From Girardinichthys multiradiatus (lineage: Eukaryota; Chordata; Actinopteri; Cyprinodontiformes; Goodeidae): a stretch of DNA of 64,000 nucleotides. Below the pieces are notes generated by a model that saw nothing but the letters and a program-made list of their open reading frames with translations, searched no databases and had not been told where the DNA came from. The stretch is taken from assembly GCF_021462225.1 (NCBI RefSeq), contig NC_061806.1:26308144-26372143 (forward strand). Direction: 5' to 3'. This document shows, one piece after another, positions 23,725-36,550 of the stretch. Position numbers and translations under genes: made by a program. Positions within the stretch are counted from its first letter, which is position 1. The number at the start of each line of letters is the position of its first letter.

Positions 23725-24680
23725 TCAATATTTGGAGGGGGGGCAGGGGGTGCTGGAATACCCTGAGAGAACTGAAGTTTTCTGAGGAAACCTGTATGCG
23801 CAGAGACCAGGCAAACTCCTCAAAGAAAAGCTGCATCGGGATTTGAACCCAGGACCTTCTTGCTGTAAGGTAACGTATAACAATGTATATTCATAATAGC
23901 TAACATGCATGTTTTGTACAGTGGTAGGAAGAGAAGTTCCCAGACGTAACCAAGGTATCAAGAGGAAACCAACAAATGCACAAAAGAATGTGCAAACTCC
24001 ACAATGAAAGGCTGCATCAAGGAATTAAACCCAGGACCTTCTTAAAAGGGAGGGCATGTATATAAAAGGTCACACATATTCTCTAAAATGCATATTTTTA
24101 GACCTCGGAAGGAGACTGCTGTATCAGGAAGAAACTCATGCATGCATGGAGTACCCAGAGAAAACCAAATGCATCAATGGGAAAAATGTACGCGCTACAC
24201 AGAAAAACGACATCTGGGATTTAAACATTGGACCTTCCCATAGTGAATCAAGAGTAAAAACAATGTCTGTTTGCACTGTGGAAGAAAGCCTGGACTACAT
24301 AATGGAAACCAATAAAACCTACTCTTGCACAGAGAGAACATGTGAACTTAATAGAAAAAGGCTCCTTCTGGGATTTGAGCCCAGAACCTTCTTTCTGTGA
24401 GGCAAAGAATAATCAAAATATACACATTTTTAATGTTTTTGGCCTATGGGAGCAAGTTGGAGAACCTAAATGAAACCAGAGTAACTGGAGAAAACCCACT
24501 TGTGCACAGAGAGAACATGCAACCTCTACAGAGAAAGGCTGCATCCAACGTTTCAACTCAGTGCCTTCTTTCTGTGACAAATATAAAGAAGTATACACAT
24601 ATTTACTAACATACATATTTTTGGACTATGGAAGAAAATTGGAGTATCCAGAGTAAACCCGTAAATGAAAACTTCATTCC
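23725..24680. repeat. Tandem array of degenerate units of about 177 bp
   Basis: Five units can be aligned on the phrase 'cccaggaccttct', with that phrase starting near 23851, 24033, 24229, 24383 and 24560 (spacings 182, 196, 154 and 177), plus partial units at each end. Each unit also carries a 'gagaaaacccatgcatgcac'-type block, an 'aacatgcaaactccacagag'-type block and a 'gggatttgaaccc' block that resembles a tRNA B box in reverse complement. Units differ by point changes and small indels. The sequence class is widespread in fish, but I cannot name it. Confidence 0.85.
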
Positions 24681-27600
24681 CTGAGGTCAGCTACCCAGAT
24701 ACTGCTGGTGATTTCTAAATTGCAGAGGAAATGGAAAGGTTATGGACAATTTTTGACCAAGTGAAACAATTTAGCCTCTGTCCAGAATAACATTGATATT
24801 TTGCAGAGGAAACTTTTATTAGTTGGATGATTTATGAATGTATTTTTAAGAGCCAAAAAGACATGCATGTGACTTGTATTACAGTTGGCATGGCTTCATG
24901 CTCACATCTCAAATGTGCTGAAATAGAATTGATTCATCAAACACAAACAGAACACTGACTTTTACTGCAGACATTCAACTTAACACATTCCATTTTTTTC
25001 ATCTTTTATCAGCACACCCACTCCTGCCTCTTTCTATACACAAGTAAGAAAACTGACATAGTTTACTTTTAAACTAAAAGAAGAAAATCTATTCTGGGGC
25101 AACCTCAAAGTTCAAGAACACATCATCAACTGCAAACATTTACATTTCCTCTCTGAGAGCAGAAACTGTACATTAGATTTAGTGTTTCTGGGCCCTGATG
25201 ACAAATAACACAGAGTCATCTACCTTTGTGCCTTTTTCAAATGTGATACTCAACACTTTCATCTTTCCTGCTGACTGTCTCTCTGCCTTTTCATTCCTCT
25301 TTTCCTCCCTTCCTGCCCTGTATATGTCTGCCATTAGGCAGATAGTCGCTGGTCTCATCTGTATCATGTCTCTGACCATCCCCACAGGAGCACCGTGCAG
25401 TTGCTTGCTTAAGGATTCAGGAGCCACAGCCTCGTCCTCCTCACCGATCTCATGGATCAAACTGACACTTGGTCAGCATCAGCACATTATGAACTATGGC
25501 CACCTGCCATCACAGACACATTGTTCCTTCTGTGGTGGTGTGAGGAATATATAGAGAGGACTGGTGGCATGCCGACAGCTTATTCTCTCTCTTATCGCCT
25601 CTGCGAAATGTGTTCGGTGAAAAGTCTACGGTGCGACTGCAGTGAGATGTTAGAATGTAAATCCTCTGGTAGAGAATGAGTTCTCCTTCTACTGCTGTCC
25701 CTAAAATGTAAATAGTTAAAGCAAAGCTTCTGTAAAGTTCAACATTTTAACAATTCAATATATCAGTTTTGTTATGCATAAAATAAATAAATTTCTAACA
25801 GAAGGTATTACTTTTTTGTCTTTACTGGAACAACAGAAATTATGTTAGGCATGTAGACTTAGGTCATTACAAGATTCGCAATGTATTGTAACATTAAACA
25901 TATTTGACAAAGCCTGAAAATCAGTCAAAATTATTTCTGTGTTGTAAAAATGCTTCTTTGTATTTAATTTTATGCAATACAACAGCCTGTGTATTTCCCC
26001 TCAAATGCTGCTACATCTTTCAGGAAAATGCATTTGTGGATTATGTGGCTTGCACCCATGAAAACCAAATCCTCTCTGCTAATGCCAAGTTGCTAATTCT
26101 GTCATTAACTCTTGTTTGGTGTCATTCATTGGATTGGATAATCGAAGAAACTAGACTCAAGGGAACTTTTTTCCACTCAGTAGTGAGTGAAAGAAATGTA
26201 CACAACCACAACTATCTAGCACATCATCCTCATGCTGGTCACCAGCATGGGCACACATTGCCGTAAGATTTAATTATAGATGAACACCAAAAAATACATT
26301 GTTCTACTCATTGAACAAAACAAACTAAAATGAGTCTAAAACATGAAAACAAAACATCTAAAACAGGCAAGGCAGTGTGCCTTGAGGTTCTGGATTTAAA
26401 CCACTGGTCTAAACAATGATATGTTAGAAGTCCTGGGCTTGGTTTAGGTTCTCTTTAAAACTTTATTCTATCCTTCATGGTTTATTTAGCATGCTGGCTG
26501 GTGTTTTGAATGTCCTCCACTCAGAATATTTTGTGTAGTAAAATTACCTTAATCAGAGTATGGTAGATTTAAAACCACCTTTTATACCTTTGGTTATTTC
26601 CAAACAGCCAAATTGGTCTTTCTTGTGAACAAGGAAAGGTTTTGTAGCTTTTAACCCAGTTGACTGGCAGTAAACAGCAAGAGCAGGGGAAGGGGCAGCA
26701 TTACTTTACATTTTCCTCAAGACTCTCTGCACAGCATCTCAATAAATGTTTAATAAACCATAATAGTGAAATTGTAAATATTTAAAATCATTCTATACCT
26801 TGATATTAGTAACCAACCCATACACGTATGGAAACTATAGTGAAAGTGACTTGTATGTAACCTGTCATGGTATGTCACGATACATTTGATCAGGATATGA
26901 CAAACAATATTTTAAATAATATTGGCTTGACAGTAAAGAGCAACTCAATGTTTTTGAGAAAACAAAAATTCAAATTTTTCATTTTCATAAATAAAAGTTT
27001 TGCAAATCACAAACAGTTAAGAAGAATCTACAATAGGTTTACAATTGTTTAGTTCAGATATGATCTTATTTGATGTGATACATTTTATTTGATCATAAAT
27101 GTTATACAAGAGAAGATCAAATGCAACATAAACAGAAACAGCCCTTTATGTGACAACAATGGGAAGGAATCAGGTGCTAACTTCAGCATTGTTAGTCAGC
27201 TGTGTTGAGCCAATTATTCTTACGGTGCTTACAAATGATTTGCATCTTGTCTGTTACTATGCCATGTTATCTTTTTTTATACAGACTACCCAAAATACTG
27301 CCATACAAAGAATTTAAAAGGGTTAGAGACTTCCTTATGCTGTCGACTCCATCAAAACACCAGTTCAGCTGAAGAACCACTTCCATCTTAAATAGATTTA
27401 GAGTCAAACATTTGACTTTGATAAGAAATATTGTAAGCATTGTAATATTTGCAATATCTCATGTTAAAAGATTTCATCACATCCAAAAATGAAGGCAAAA
27501 AAGGAAACTGGTACAGAATGAGACCCTGTAAGTAATTTTTTTTTATCGCTTTGACTCCTTTTATTTAAATAGATAAAACACCAACAGCGAAGCCGGAACT

Positions 27601-28796
27601 TGTAAACCTTACACTGATTATGTCTCTGTAGTTTTTCGTCACGTATAGTAATGCAATCTTTAGAAAATCAACCTGAAAACTGCCCCAAATTCAAAAAATT
27701 GGACTAAAAACAGTTTCACCAATTTCTTTCATTTTCTTTCTTTCACTACATGCAAAAACAGTTTAATGAGATTTTCTTTCCAGGTAAAAAAGAAAAGGTT
27801 TTGTTGGACAGGAGTTCTTGCAGCTTCCCATTATGGCTCCTTCCTCCTCAGCAGACTTTGCATCCCATTGACACCCTTCATGTATGACCAGGTGGCAGCC
27901 ATCCACTGAATAATGAAACAGGTGATTAAATTGAGTGATGTTCGGCCATCCATTCTCCCAAGTCTTCCCTTTAATGCTGCCATTAGGCTCTTGTGTCCAA
28001 ACTTAGCTCATCAAGGGGCCTACTTTATAGTGAACTGGCAGTACATGGCGCCAAGCCCTAAGAGCTTTATCTCTTTATCTTAACCTGGATTTATACACGG
28101 GTGATGCGTAAGAAAAAAGTATTTCTTCATTTACAACATAACCTAGGCGATTAACCTTATATATGTACTCACATCATATGTGTCTCTATATAGGTGGAAA
28201 ATATATATATATTTAAAAATAAAATATATGTGATAACCTACAACATGTGCCCTTTTGATTTCTTGCAGAAAATAACTGAGCAATAACTTTTTTTTGATGG
28301 ATAATCTAAATGTGGCTTTTTTAAGCCTTGTGACTCACAGTCAGTGAAGCTAAAGGTTAATGTGGTGCTCATTAGAGGTAATTTTGACATGTTTTTCAAA
28401 GCAGATAGTGTTGAAGCAATGAACAGTTAATATCAGGAAAAAGGCAGCTGGCTCTGAAAAAAAATCACAGTCGATTTCTTAAACATCTCTGTTTTAAAAT
28501 TGTATAACCCACCTTTTATGTAAGCAAGCAACACTGTCTATAGTGTTAGCCAGTCTCTGATTTAAGGCATCACTATATAGCCTATTTTCTACTGAAAGTC
28601 CTGGGATTTAAATACCTGGGATTTTTTTTACCTTGGTAAAAGGAATCCCAGGTAAGTTGTGTGCTTTCTGTTTCCACTGCTCTGAAAGGCCATGAAATTC
28701 TTTTTATTTTTTAATCAGCCTAATAACGTATGGAAAGAAAACAGCATTACACCTCCAGTCCAGCCGGTGGTAATAGGAAACCAAAGGTCAAACAAG
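24681..28796. other. Unassigned DNA, AT-rich, candidate conserved block near 27800-28080
   Basis: No gene or transposon was recognised over 4.1 kb. Open frames at 25179-25680 and 25904-26266 lack domains. A 9-bp palindrome with a one-base centre lies at 26231-26249. The less AT-rich block at 27800-28080 lacks repeat features and could be a regulatory element, but this is speculative. Confidence 0.35.
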
Positions 28797-28801
28797 CAAA
28801 G

Positions 28802-29513
28802 TGTCAGGATCTATGCCATGTCTGTTTGTTTGGTGCTGTTTACTGTGCTTAGCCTCTAGATGGCATGGCACCTGGAGGAGAGGTGGCAGGTGTTCTCTAT
28901 CCCCCTGATTACCTGCTGAGGAGTATTTAAGGAGGAGGCTGCCAGCAACTCACTGCCTGAGTGCTGCCCTTAGTGGTTTACTTGAACCTGACTTTGCCTT
29001 CTGCATAGAACCCTGCTTGGATTACCATCTTCTAGAAAGAAGCTATCCACCTCCATGAACAAAGACTCTTAGTCTTTGTTCATAACTAAGAGTCATGAAC
29101 TTTGTTGGATCACACCGGCTGGCAGCCTCCTGATTCCTTCGTTCCTTGGACCTCCTTCTACGAACCCTGTCCACCCTCTTCCATCCACTGCACCAACTTC
29201 AGAAACTCTTGGACCTACTAAACATCCTGGCACACCGGTATTCACCATCTCCTGTCTCACGGGTAAACAACCCCTTGGTCTCTCCACCCCCCCTCTGGTG
29301 GATCTCTCCATCAATCCAGTAAGGCAGAATTATTATTTAAGAATTTAGATCCAGAGTTATCCCTTGCTTACCGTTCTGTTTATTTTACAGTTGGTATCCC
29401 GGTTCCAGTTCCCTGCACATTTCATTACACTGTAAATGAACTCATTACCGTTAAACTCAGTCTCCTGAATTGCTTTCTGCAAGTGGGTCAAATCTGTTCG
29501 AAACCATATGACA
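28802..29513. mobile_element. Solo-LTR-like element with 5-bp target duplication
   Basis: The element begins TGTCAGGATC and ends CCATATGACA, so it has TG...CA ends with a TGTCA/TGACA inversion. It is flanked by a perfect 5-bp repeat, caaag, at 28797-28801 and 29514-29518. It holds a TATA-like gagtatttaaggaggagg near 28920-28937 and a T-rich 3' side. It has no internal coding sequence. The size, termini and duplication fit a solo LTR read on the plus strand. A non-autonomous DNA element is the alternative. Confidence 0.65.
29055..29094. repeat. Overlapping pair of mutually exclusive hairpins
   Basis: Stem 1 is atgaacaaagac (29055-29066) with gtctttgttcat (29072-29083), 12 bp perfect with a 5-nt loop. 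Stem 2 is gactcttagt (29064-29073) with actaagagtc (29085-29094), 10 bp perfect. The two stems share bases, so only one can form at a time. Copies of catgaac flank the unit at 29054-29060 and 29094-29100. Confidence 0.9.
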
Positions 29514-32500
29514 CAAAGCCCAACCGAGAAGCCTGTCTCCCGCCTTTGGTCACAAAACAAAATAAAAAAAAAATTACAACTGGCTTTTTTGGTTGTGGTA
29601 TTGTACCACATTGTAATTGTAACTCAGCAATCTATAAGGGAAAGAAGGCAGGGAATCACCAGAAGACAATGTCTTAGAAGACACCAACAACTCGCAGGTC
29701 TTAAATATGGCAGTTAAGCAGAAGTCAGAACAATGCAAGAAAGTGTCCATCACTCATCGTTGCTCAGCACCAACAATCCTGGGAAAATCTGAAAGTCTTA
29801 CCCCCAGCTCAGGACCTTTATTCTGGGAAAGTGTGGACCCGGGAATAAGAAATTATTTGGGTAAAAAAGGACACATGGAGGGCTTTCAAAATCCCAGACA
29901 ATAGCCAAAAGTCCTTGCAATGGAAAAGGGGCTAGAAGTTTTAAATCAACATTAAATGCAAAAGGTGTCAACTATAGATATTTCACTCCATTAACACTTT
30001 ATTATGAGATACTTTACTTAACTGAGTAAAAGTGTGGTCACAAAGCCAGTAAATCATACAAGAAAACATATTTAAACTAAGAATAAATAAAATTAAAAAC
30101 GTAAAATTCAACAATATTTTCAGATAAACATAACTCTAAATAATATTCAGCATAAGCAAGTAAAGAGCAGGGTTTAAATTGAAAGGAAATTAAACTTAGT
30201 CAACATAACCAATTTTGTCAATTTCAGGCCCTTTTGTAAATCAACCGTTTCCCACATTTTCCTCAAAAATGGTAAAAAACATTGGATTTAAGTGACTGCT
30301 AACTTCTACCTGCAGGTGACAGTATTTCTTACTTCTACTGCACTGTTGCCTCAGCTTTACTTGATGTCAGTTTAAGTTCATGAACGAATTGAGGAGTAAC
30401 AAAAAGTCACATTTACCGTCAAACAGAAACGCAAAGGACCAACCAAAGCAGTCCTTTGTTCTCCATGAGAGCGGAGTGGTGAAAAATTACTTTGCACACC
30501 TTGCAATAAGGTCCTTGACCACCGATGGAAGTCTACAACTGACTACCATTTACAACAAATCAAACATCAATATGGCGAACACAAGAAGAGGGGACAACAG
30601 AGGCAAACAACAGTAACTGAATCACAAGCAAGAATAACCAGCAGCTGAACCAAACCAAGTAAGAAAATATTTCATTTATATTGGCTAGTTATTACCTGTA
30701 AATGCATGTTGTTAAGCTAGCGAGTTTATTCACATATTAAACTAACAATAAAGCAACAAATGAAATTAAATCAATGGACTGACGCCAAGCATGTTATCTG
30801 ACTTTATATTGGTAATTCTAAGAAGAACATTTTTCTAAAAGCAAATTAAATGAGGAAAGAATATCGCAAAATTCCTTGCAAATATTTCTTAAGTAGCACC
30901 ACAAAATCAGTGATTTTGAATGCAAAAAAAAAATAAAAATAATAATCTACACACAAATCAAAATCCTGGAGGGACTTTATAATATTTGCAGAGCACCGAC
31001 CTTAAAGCGTGGTGTTTAAAGCCCACAAACATAAGATGGTAACCGCCAGGTTAGAGATTTATTTACAAATAATAGAATAGAAATAATAGAAAACAATGGG
31101 ATAGTCTACAGTTATACAAAGAGGAATGTTTCAAGATAGAAAAAACATTTCAGTGAATTCTCAAAGTAATTCTTGTCTAAAACATTGCTTAAATGTGTTT
31201 TGCTATTTTAGTTTTGGGCCCCTTAACCAAGTTTTGATTGTAGGAAATTTTGACAACTCTGCCATTTAAGAGTAACATGAAGCAATTTGTTTCTGCATTT
31301 AACACCAACTCTAGTTTTGCTAAAATAAACTGAACATCAGTGGCACACAGGATAAATTCAAGTATTTGATTTACTAACAGGGGCAAACAATAGATAATTA
31401 TTATCTGCATAAAAATGGATTTTGGATTTTGATTGCAAAGTAAATTTTTATAGAATGAAAAGTAGCTGTACTACTATGAAGCACTGAACAGCTCCAGTGG
31501 ACATTGCAGAGAAAGCTATGATGGACACACTATTTTCAAAGCTTACAAGTTCAACAAAATAGTGTGGTCAAATATGAAATGAGTGACAAATGTGTATTTT
31601 CACGGCAAGGAGAGTGTGCGCATTTAAACATCACAGAACTTGTGTGCTTTCATTATTTTTCAAACAGAACTCTGGATTTGAACCATGTACCTCATATTCC
31701 TTGAGAAGGTGATTCATTAAAAGGGTTGCTACACAGACAAGTCTTTAGAGACAGTTTCCTACAAGTTAACCATGGACTTTTCAAAGTAACATTAAATGAT
31801 TTACAAGCAAATTTTGGAAATACAAACCAAATATTGTGATTTGGTTCAATAACCAATAAATAAATAAAAAACACTGGAGAAAACTGATCCATTTAGATTC
31901 TCTCTGGAAACAAGATTAAAGAACTTTGAATTGATATAGACTTACATTTTTTTACTTAGCAGTGGCTGTCCTATAGTTATCAATCAATATTTGTCGAATT
32001 AAAAAAATTTAAAGTGTTCTATTTAAATGCAAATATTTCTACAATGTTCAGACTTTTAACACTGAACTTGGAAAAACCAGCGAGGATGGATGCATATCTC
32101 ACTTTTCTATTTTTGTTTTTTCTGACAATATACAAACCCTGTTCCTAATGTTTTAACTAGTCCACATTTTCAAACTCTTTGGTCTAAGCCTAGAATTATG
32201 GGCTGTTAGAGTTTTTTTTAAAGTTGCCTATGTCCCCTTATAGAAAACATAGGAGGAAAGATATGTAACTGTCTGTAACACCTCCTGCTTATCAATGCCT
32301 TATTAGAAGTTTTTCTGCTGCATGCACACAGAATTAGGGTTTATCACACCTGCTGACCACGCTGTTCTGACCAGTTAGAGACGCTTCAGGCTACACATAA
32401 ATCTTACTGATAATATTATAGGTGTGTGCTCCACTCTTTGTAAAGGGTGGAGCGAAGAGTATGAAAACTGGGGTTTTTCTTTTGTCTGGGGTTCCACCTT

Positions 32501-34020
32501 CCTCTGCTGAATAGGATTGGGCCCCGGTACCGTGTTGTACTTATGTATTTTTCTGCCTTTAAAGCATTAAAATCCATTTAAACCTTAATATTGAAAGCTT
32601 AATATTAAAACATTTGGTAAGGCAAGTTCTTTAGTCGGAGAGTGAAAGAACCATTGGAACTGTGAAGAGCGGTTTCAAGGCTTACTGTAAATGTCAGATA
32701 AGCATATAACTATCTTCCCATCTGTGTTACGTCCTAAAGGTTATTATAATAATATATTTGACAGTAACCTAGCAGAAGTATTTTTTTTTTTTTAGATAAA
32801 AGACCACCAAACTACACCCCATGTGGTCTCCTAAGCAGCAGAACTGCTCTCTGCCACAGGGTGGTATTGCTGTCACCTGACATGTCAGGACTGTATTTCA
32901 AGTGTAAAGCCTGTGGAAAAGGGAACCCAAATGTGTCAGTAACACTCGGGCATTACAGACAGCTAAATGCGCTAATGGCCTTGCTAATGCAATGGTATTA
33001 CACTGGTGGGTTGACCACACACACACCACTATGCTTGCAGCATATGTATAAAGCAATCCCTCGCTCACTCTCACTCATTCCATCATTCAGTCACACCACA
33101 AGTACATGGATATTCACTCAGACATTAACAGAAATACAGAAAGACTCAAATGCGCCCACACAGAGGACACGTCCCGTCAGCTACTCTGTCACTCATAGGT
33201 TACAGTACATAGGAGGAAATTAAAGAACTGGCTAAGTCTGTTACACATAAGTTTTTATATTTATCTTTCGCTAAGGTTTTCTAAAAAAATCTAACAGACA
33301 CAAAGAAGAAAATTACATATTCAAACTGCACAAATTAAAGAAAACAGCAAATCATGACCTACGATGTAAATTGGCAAAATCAGTTGCATCTTTCTCAGTT
33401 TCCGAATGTCCCTTTATTGATAGCAATTATAATAAGTTGCTTTATTTTGTTTGGAGCTCAATTCCTGTCAATGGATGAGAGGTTGAGGAATATAGCCTCT
33501 GTAAATTGGTTGTGCGCCCTGTGCTACGGCCACGCCCTCTGAAAACACTAGACTCAACCAAATCCTCGGATCACATTTCTCTAAACATCTGAGGGGATGG
33601 ATTCAATTTGTATCTTCTCTTAACTCCTAAAGACTAAGCCCAACATAAATGACCAAAAAATGGTTGTCTTTTTTTTTTTTTTAATTGGGTGGTTAAAACG
33701 ATCTGAAGAAGAGGGTTGCTGAAGTACTCTATTCCCCCTTTTTTTTTTTCCTCTTTTTGCTTTCTTTGAATAGATGTAATATTGTAACCACTGGGTTCCC
33801 ACACAATCGAAAGAAGTTTTGAAACAACTGAAGTACCTAAAGCTGGATAAGTATAGAAAAGAAGGTATGGAAAATGTTTGTATTTACAGACTTTATTTGC
33901 TGTAACATTGTTTAAATGTGGAATCCATCCATCCATCCATCTTCTTCTTTAATGTTTTATTGTTCAATATTTAAATTCTTCACACTGTTAAAAAATCTGT
34001 GTGAATTTTTATATTTATGG
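29514..34020. other. Unassigned AT-rich DNA
   Basis: About 4.5 kb have no recognised gene or transposon. Open frames of 60-120 codons (for example 32861-33223) show no domain. A short (catc)n run at 33927-33942 resembles LINE tail sequence but has no LINE body next to it. Confidence 0.45.
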
Positions 34021-34364
34021 TAGGACTGCACAATATTACAAAAATGTTTATACTATTGCTGAAAATTGTGATGACAATATCGCTTATGATCAACCTATAT
34101 TTTCCAGACTCCTTTATAACTTTTTCGTTCATCATAATGCCCCCACCATTCTTGATTAGATTTGGCACCCAGGCCACCAAAACACACATCAGATGTGGGT
34201 ATCAAGGACAGTCTCTCCAATGGACCATATATAAAATTGGCAAGCAGAATATCCATACATGGCAGTTGAAAATGCTATTCTACCAAATTTTGCATTCGGA
34301 TAGTCCTTAAGGTTTGGGATATAGCACACATTGAATGTGGAATTGAATATATGGTACAGCTCTA
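34021..34364. mobile_element. hAT-type MITE, 344 bp
   Basis: The left end reads taggactgcacaatat and the right end is the imperfect inverse, atatggtacagctcta. The flanks atttatgg (34013-34020) and atttctgc (34365-34372) match at 6 of 8 positions, consistent with a decayed 8-bp target duplication as made by hAT transposases. There is no coding sequence of its own. The 97-codon open frame across it lacks domains. Confidence 0.65.
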
Positions 34365-35559
34365 ATTTCTGCTAAAATATTGGTTCAAGAAGAACTGAAA
34401 ATTTGAGTCTAGAAAAGTATTACAAAGTAAAAAAAAAAAATCTGCTACTTGGGCATGGTCCTGGATTTCTGTGGTGGAAAAAAGTTTATGTTTCTACTGA
34501 AATATTTCAACCTTTTTATTGAAGACAAAGAGCCATAACCTGACAAATATGCTTTAAATCAAGGCTGAGGATTTGCAGAAAATAACAGGAAATATGCTGT
34601 ACAGAGCTCAGGCAGGTATACATTTGAATTCCTGCTTTAATGTTACAGTTACATCATAGTTTCAAGCACCCTCAATCCAGCAGGTTATTGGTCAGCTGAG
34701 CTGGTTAAGTGAATATTAAGTGCACATTCATGCAGGTCCTGTAGATCACAACATGACACACATGTATTTGTAACTCAACCTCTCTCTGCAAGACAGCATA
34801 CGCTCTAGTGGAAAGACATCAACTCTGATGCAACGCTTTGAAAGCACCAATTATCACTTCTGGTGGTCCACACCGTTGTTTTTCTTTTTTTTATTTCTTC
34901 CTTAATCCGTTCTCTACTTTCACTCCCCCCTGGGAATAGCTGTTAAGGGATACAATTAATTTTTTGACACAAAAATGAAAGTGTTAATTCACCTGTGATA
35001 ATTAGAGCTATTCTTACTGCATGTTGATGAATGTAAAATGCAGTGTTTATTTATTTATTAAATTTCTCTCCACCATCAGAATGAAAACTCTCAGGAATGT
35101 GTGATCTCGACTTAAGAAGAGAAGTCTCAAAGGAAATCGTTTACAGACCTACCCACATGTAATGAAATACTGTCAGAAAATGTTCTGAAAAGTTACAGTG
35201 GTTTTCTTTGTGATGTTCCTTTTTTAAATACCTGTCTGATGCCTGTTTGATCGTAAGACTTGTTTTAAGTAATGTTTGATTTTACGATTTTGTAGAGAGT
35301 ATAAATGATTGAGTAAAGACTTTATTGTGTATTGTTTTTTACAATTAAAAATATACTGCAATGTTGGTTTATAAAAATACTGTAACACCACCATATATAA
35401 TTTTGACGGCGACATATTTTTCTTCTCAATAAAACTTAGGCTCAGTCAAAAAGTTTGTAACAGAATTATCCTTCATTCCGTTGTTAACTTTCACTGGTTT
35501 GGTTTGGCGTGGAATAGAGAATCACACTTGTTGGGATAAAGGGAGGTTTTTGAAGACCT
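34365..35559. other. Unassigned AT-rich DNA
   Basis: No gene or repeat was recognised. It ends where LINE-derived text begins. Confidence 0.5.
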
Positions 35560-36550
35560 AGTTAATCCTGTCACCATGTCTTGGGAGATGCAGATTCTGA
35601 GGACTTAGGGGAAGGCAAGTCCATCACCCTGGCAGAGGTTGCTGGGATAAAAAAGCTCCCCGACGTCAGCGTGACAGGGATGGATGAGATTCCTCCGAAG
35701 ACAATATTAAGGGCTCTGGACGATGACAGGTTGTTGTGGTTGACATTAGGGCTGGGCGATATGGCCTAAAATGAATATCATGCAGTTCACCTCGGTAACA
35801 CTAACCTTAAAACTACCGGCTGGACCAGCCACCGCAAACATTCAACATCGTCCTTGCTGAACCCACTTTCTTTAGGAATGAGCTGCCTCCCCCCACCAGC
35901 TCTACTGCCGCTTCAAATTTCCTCAATTTTCTCAACGTCACTGTTTCTTTCACTTCTTGTTGCAGACTCAGTGGGGTGGAGTCACGTGATTACAGACTGT
36001 ACACATAGCATAGTGTCTTAAAGGGACATGAGCATAGCTAACAAAAATGACTTTCCTTTTCAGTTTTTACCGAAGTTACTGACATGGGCAAAATTACGTT
36101 GATTATTGTCGCAAATTTCAGTGTTTATCACCCAGCCCTAGTTGACATGACTCCTCAATGTCATAAGGAAGACTAGGATGACACCTGTAGAGAACCTGAC
36201 CAGGGTGTGCATCCACATTATTAAAAAAGGAGACCAGAGAGAGGATAATCCAACTATCAAGTGACCACAGTTCTGAAACCTTCCTTGGAAAGCTTATTCC
36301 AAGGTTTTGAGAAGGAGGATCCAAGGAGGATCCAGTGCCAATTGCTGTCCACAAGGGCTGCTTCTGTTCATGGACAGAATCTCAAGGTATAGTTGTGAAG
36401 AGAAGAGTGTCTAGTTTTGGGAATCTTAGCATTTCATTGTTGGTTTTATTGGTTGATGAGGTTCTGTTAGCATCTTTAAGCTATGACCTCAAGTGGGCTC
36501 TGAAGCAGTTTTCAGCAGAGTAAATTGGTCAAGATGTAAGGCAGGTCCAT
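35560..36550 (+). mobile_element. RTE-like LINE RT fragment, split by a hAT MITE
   Basis: Before the MITE the plus strand encodes ITLAEVAGIKKLPDVSVTGM near 35618-35677 and DEIPPKTILRALDDDRLLWL. These match the segment ITQAEVTKVV...DEIRPEYLKSLDVVGLSWL of this LINE group. After the MITE the text resumes with the RT core, in broken frames: a KKGDQR-like stretch near 36224, a MDRIS-like stretch near 36371 and DEVLLASLSYDLKWALKQFS (36458-36517), in which the catalytic ADD has become VDE. The segment coding for the DLEKAFD region is missing near 36330-36360. It is dead. Confidence 0.65.
35747..36140. mobile_element. hAT-type MITE, 394 bp, perfect 8-bp target duplication
   Basis: The element starts tagggctgggcgatat and ends with the imperfect inverse, gtttatcacccagcccta. 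A perfect 8-bp duplication, gttgacat, lies at 35739-35746 and 36141-36148. This is the classic hAT signature. There is no transposase, so it depends on an autonomous relative elsewhere. It interrupts a LINE RT fragment whose reading continues on the far side. Confidence 0.9.

Noticed and set aside
23839..24395. tRNA genes suggested by repeated gggatttgaaccc text
   Set aside because: Only a B-box-like block in reverse complement is present in each tandem unit; no A box at the right spacing and no cloverleaf.
23725..24680. CRISPR-like array
   Set aside because: Units of about 177 bp are degenerate along their whole length with no unique spacers, and the setting is a vertebrate genome.
32861..33223. 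120-codon plus-strand open frame
   Set aside because: No domain, and low-complexity Thr/Ser/His content from a CA/TC-rich stretch.
33927..33942. CATC run as the tail of a LINE
   Set aside because: No LINE body follows on either side; taken as a plain microsatellite.
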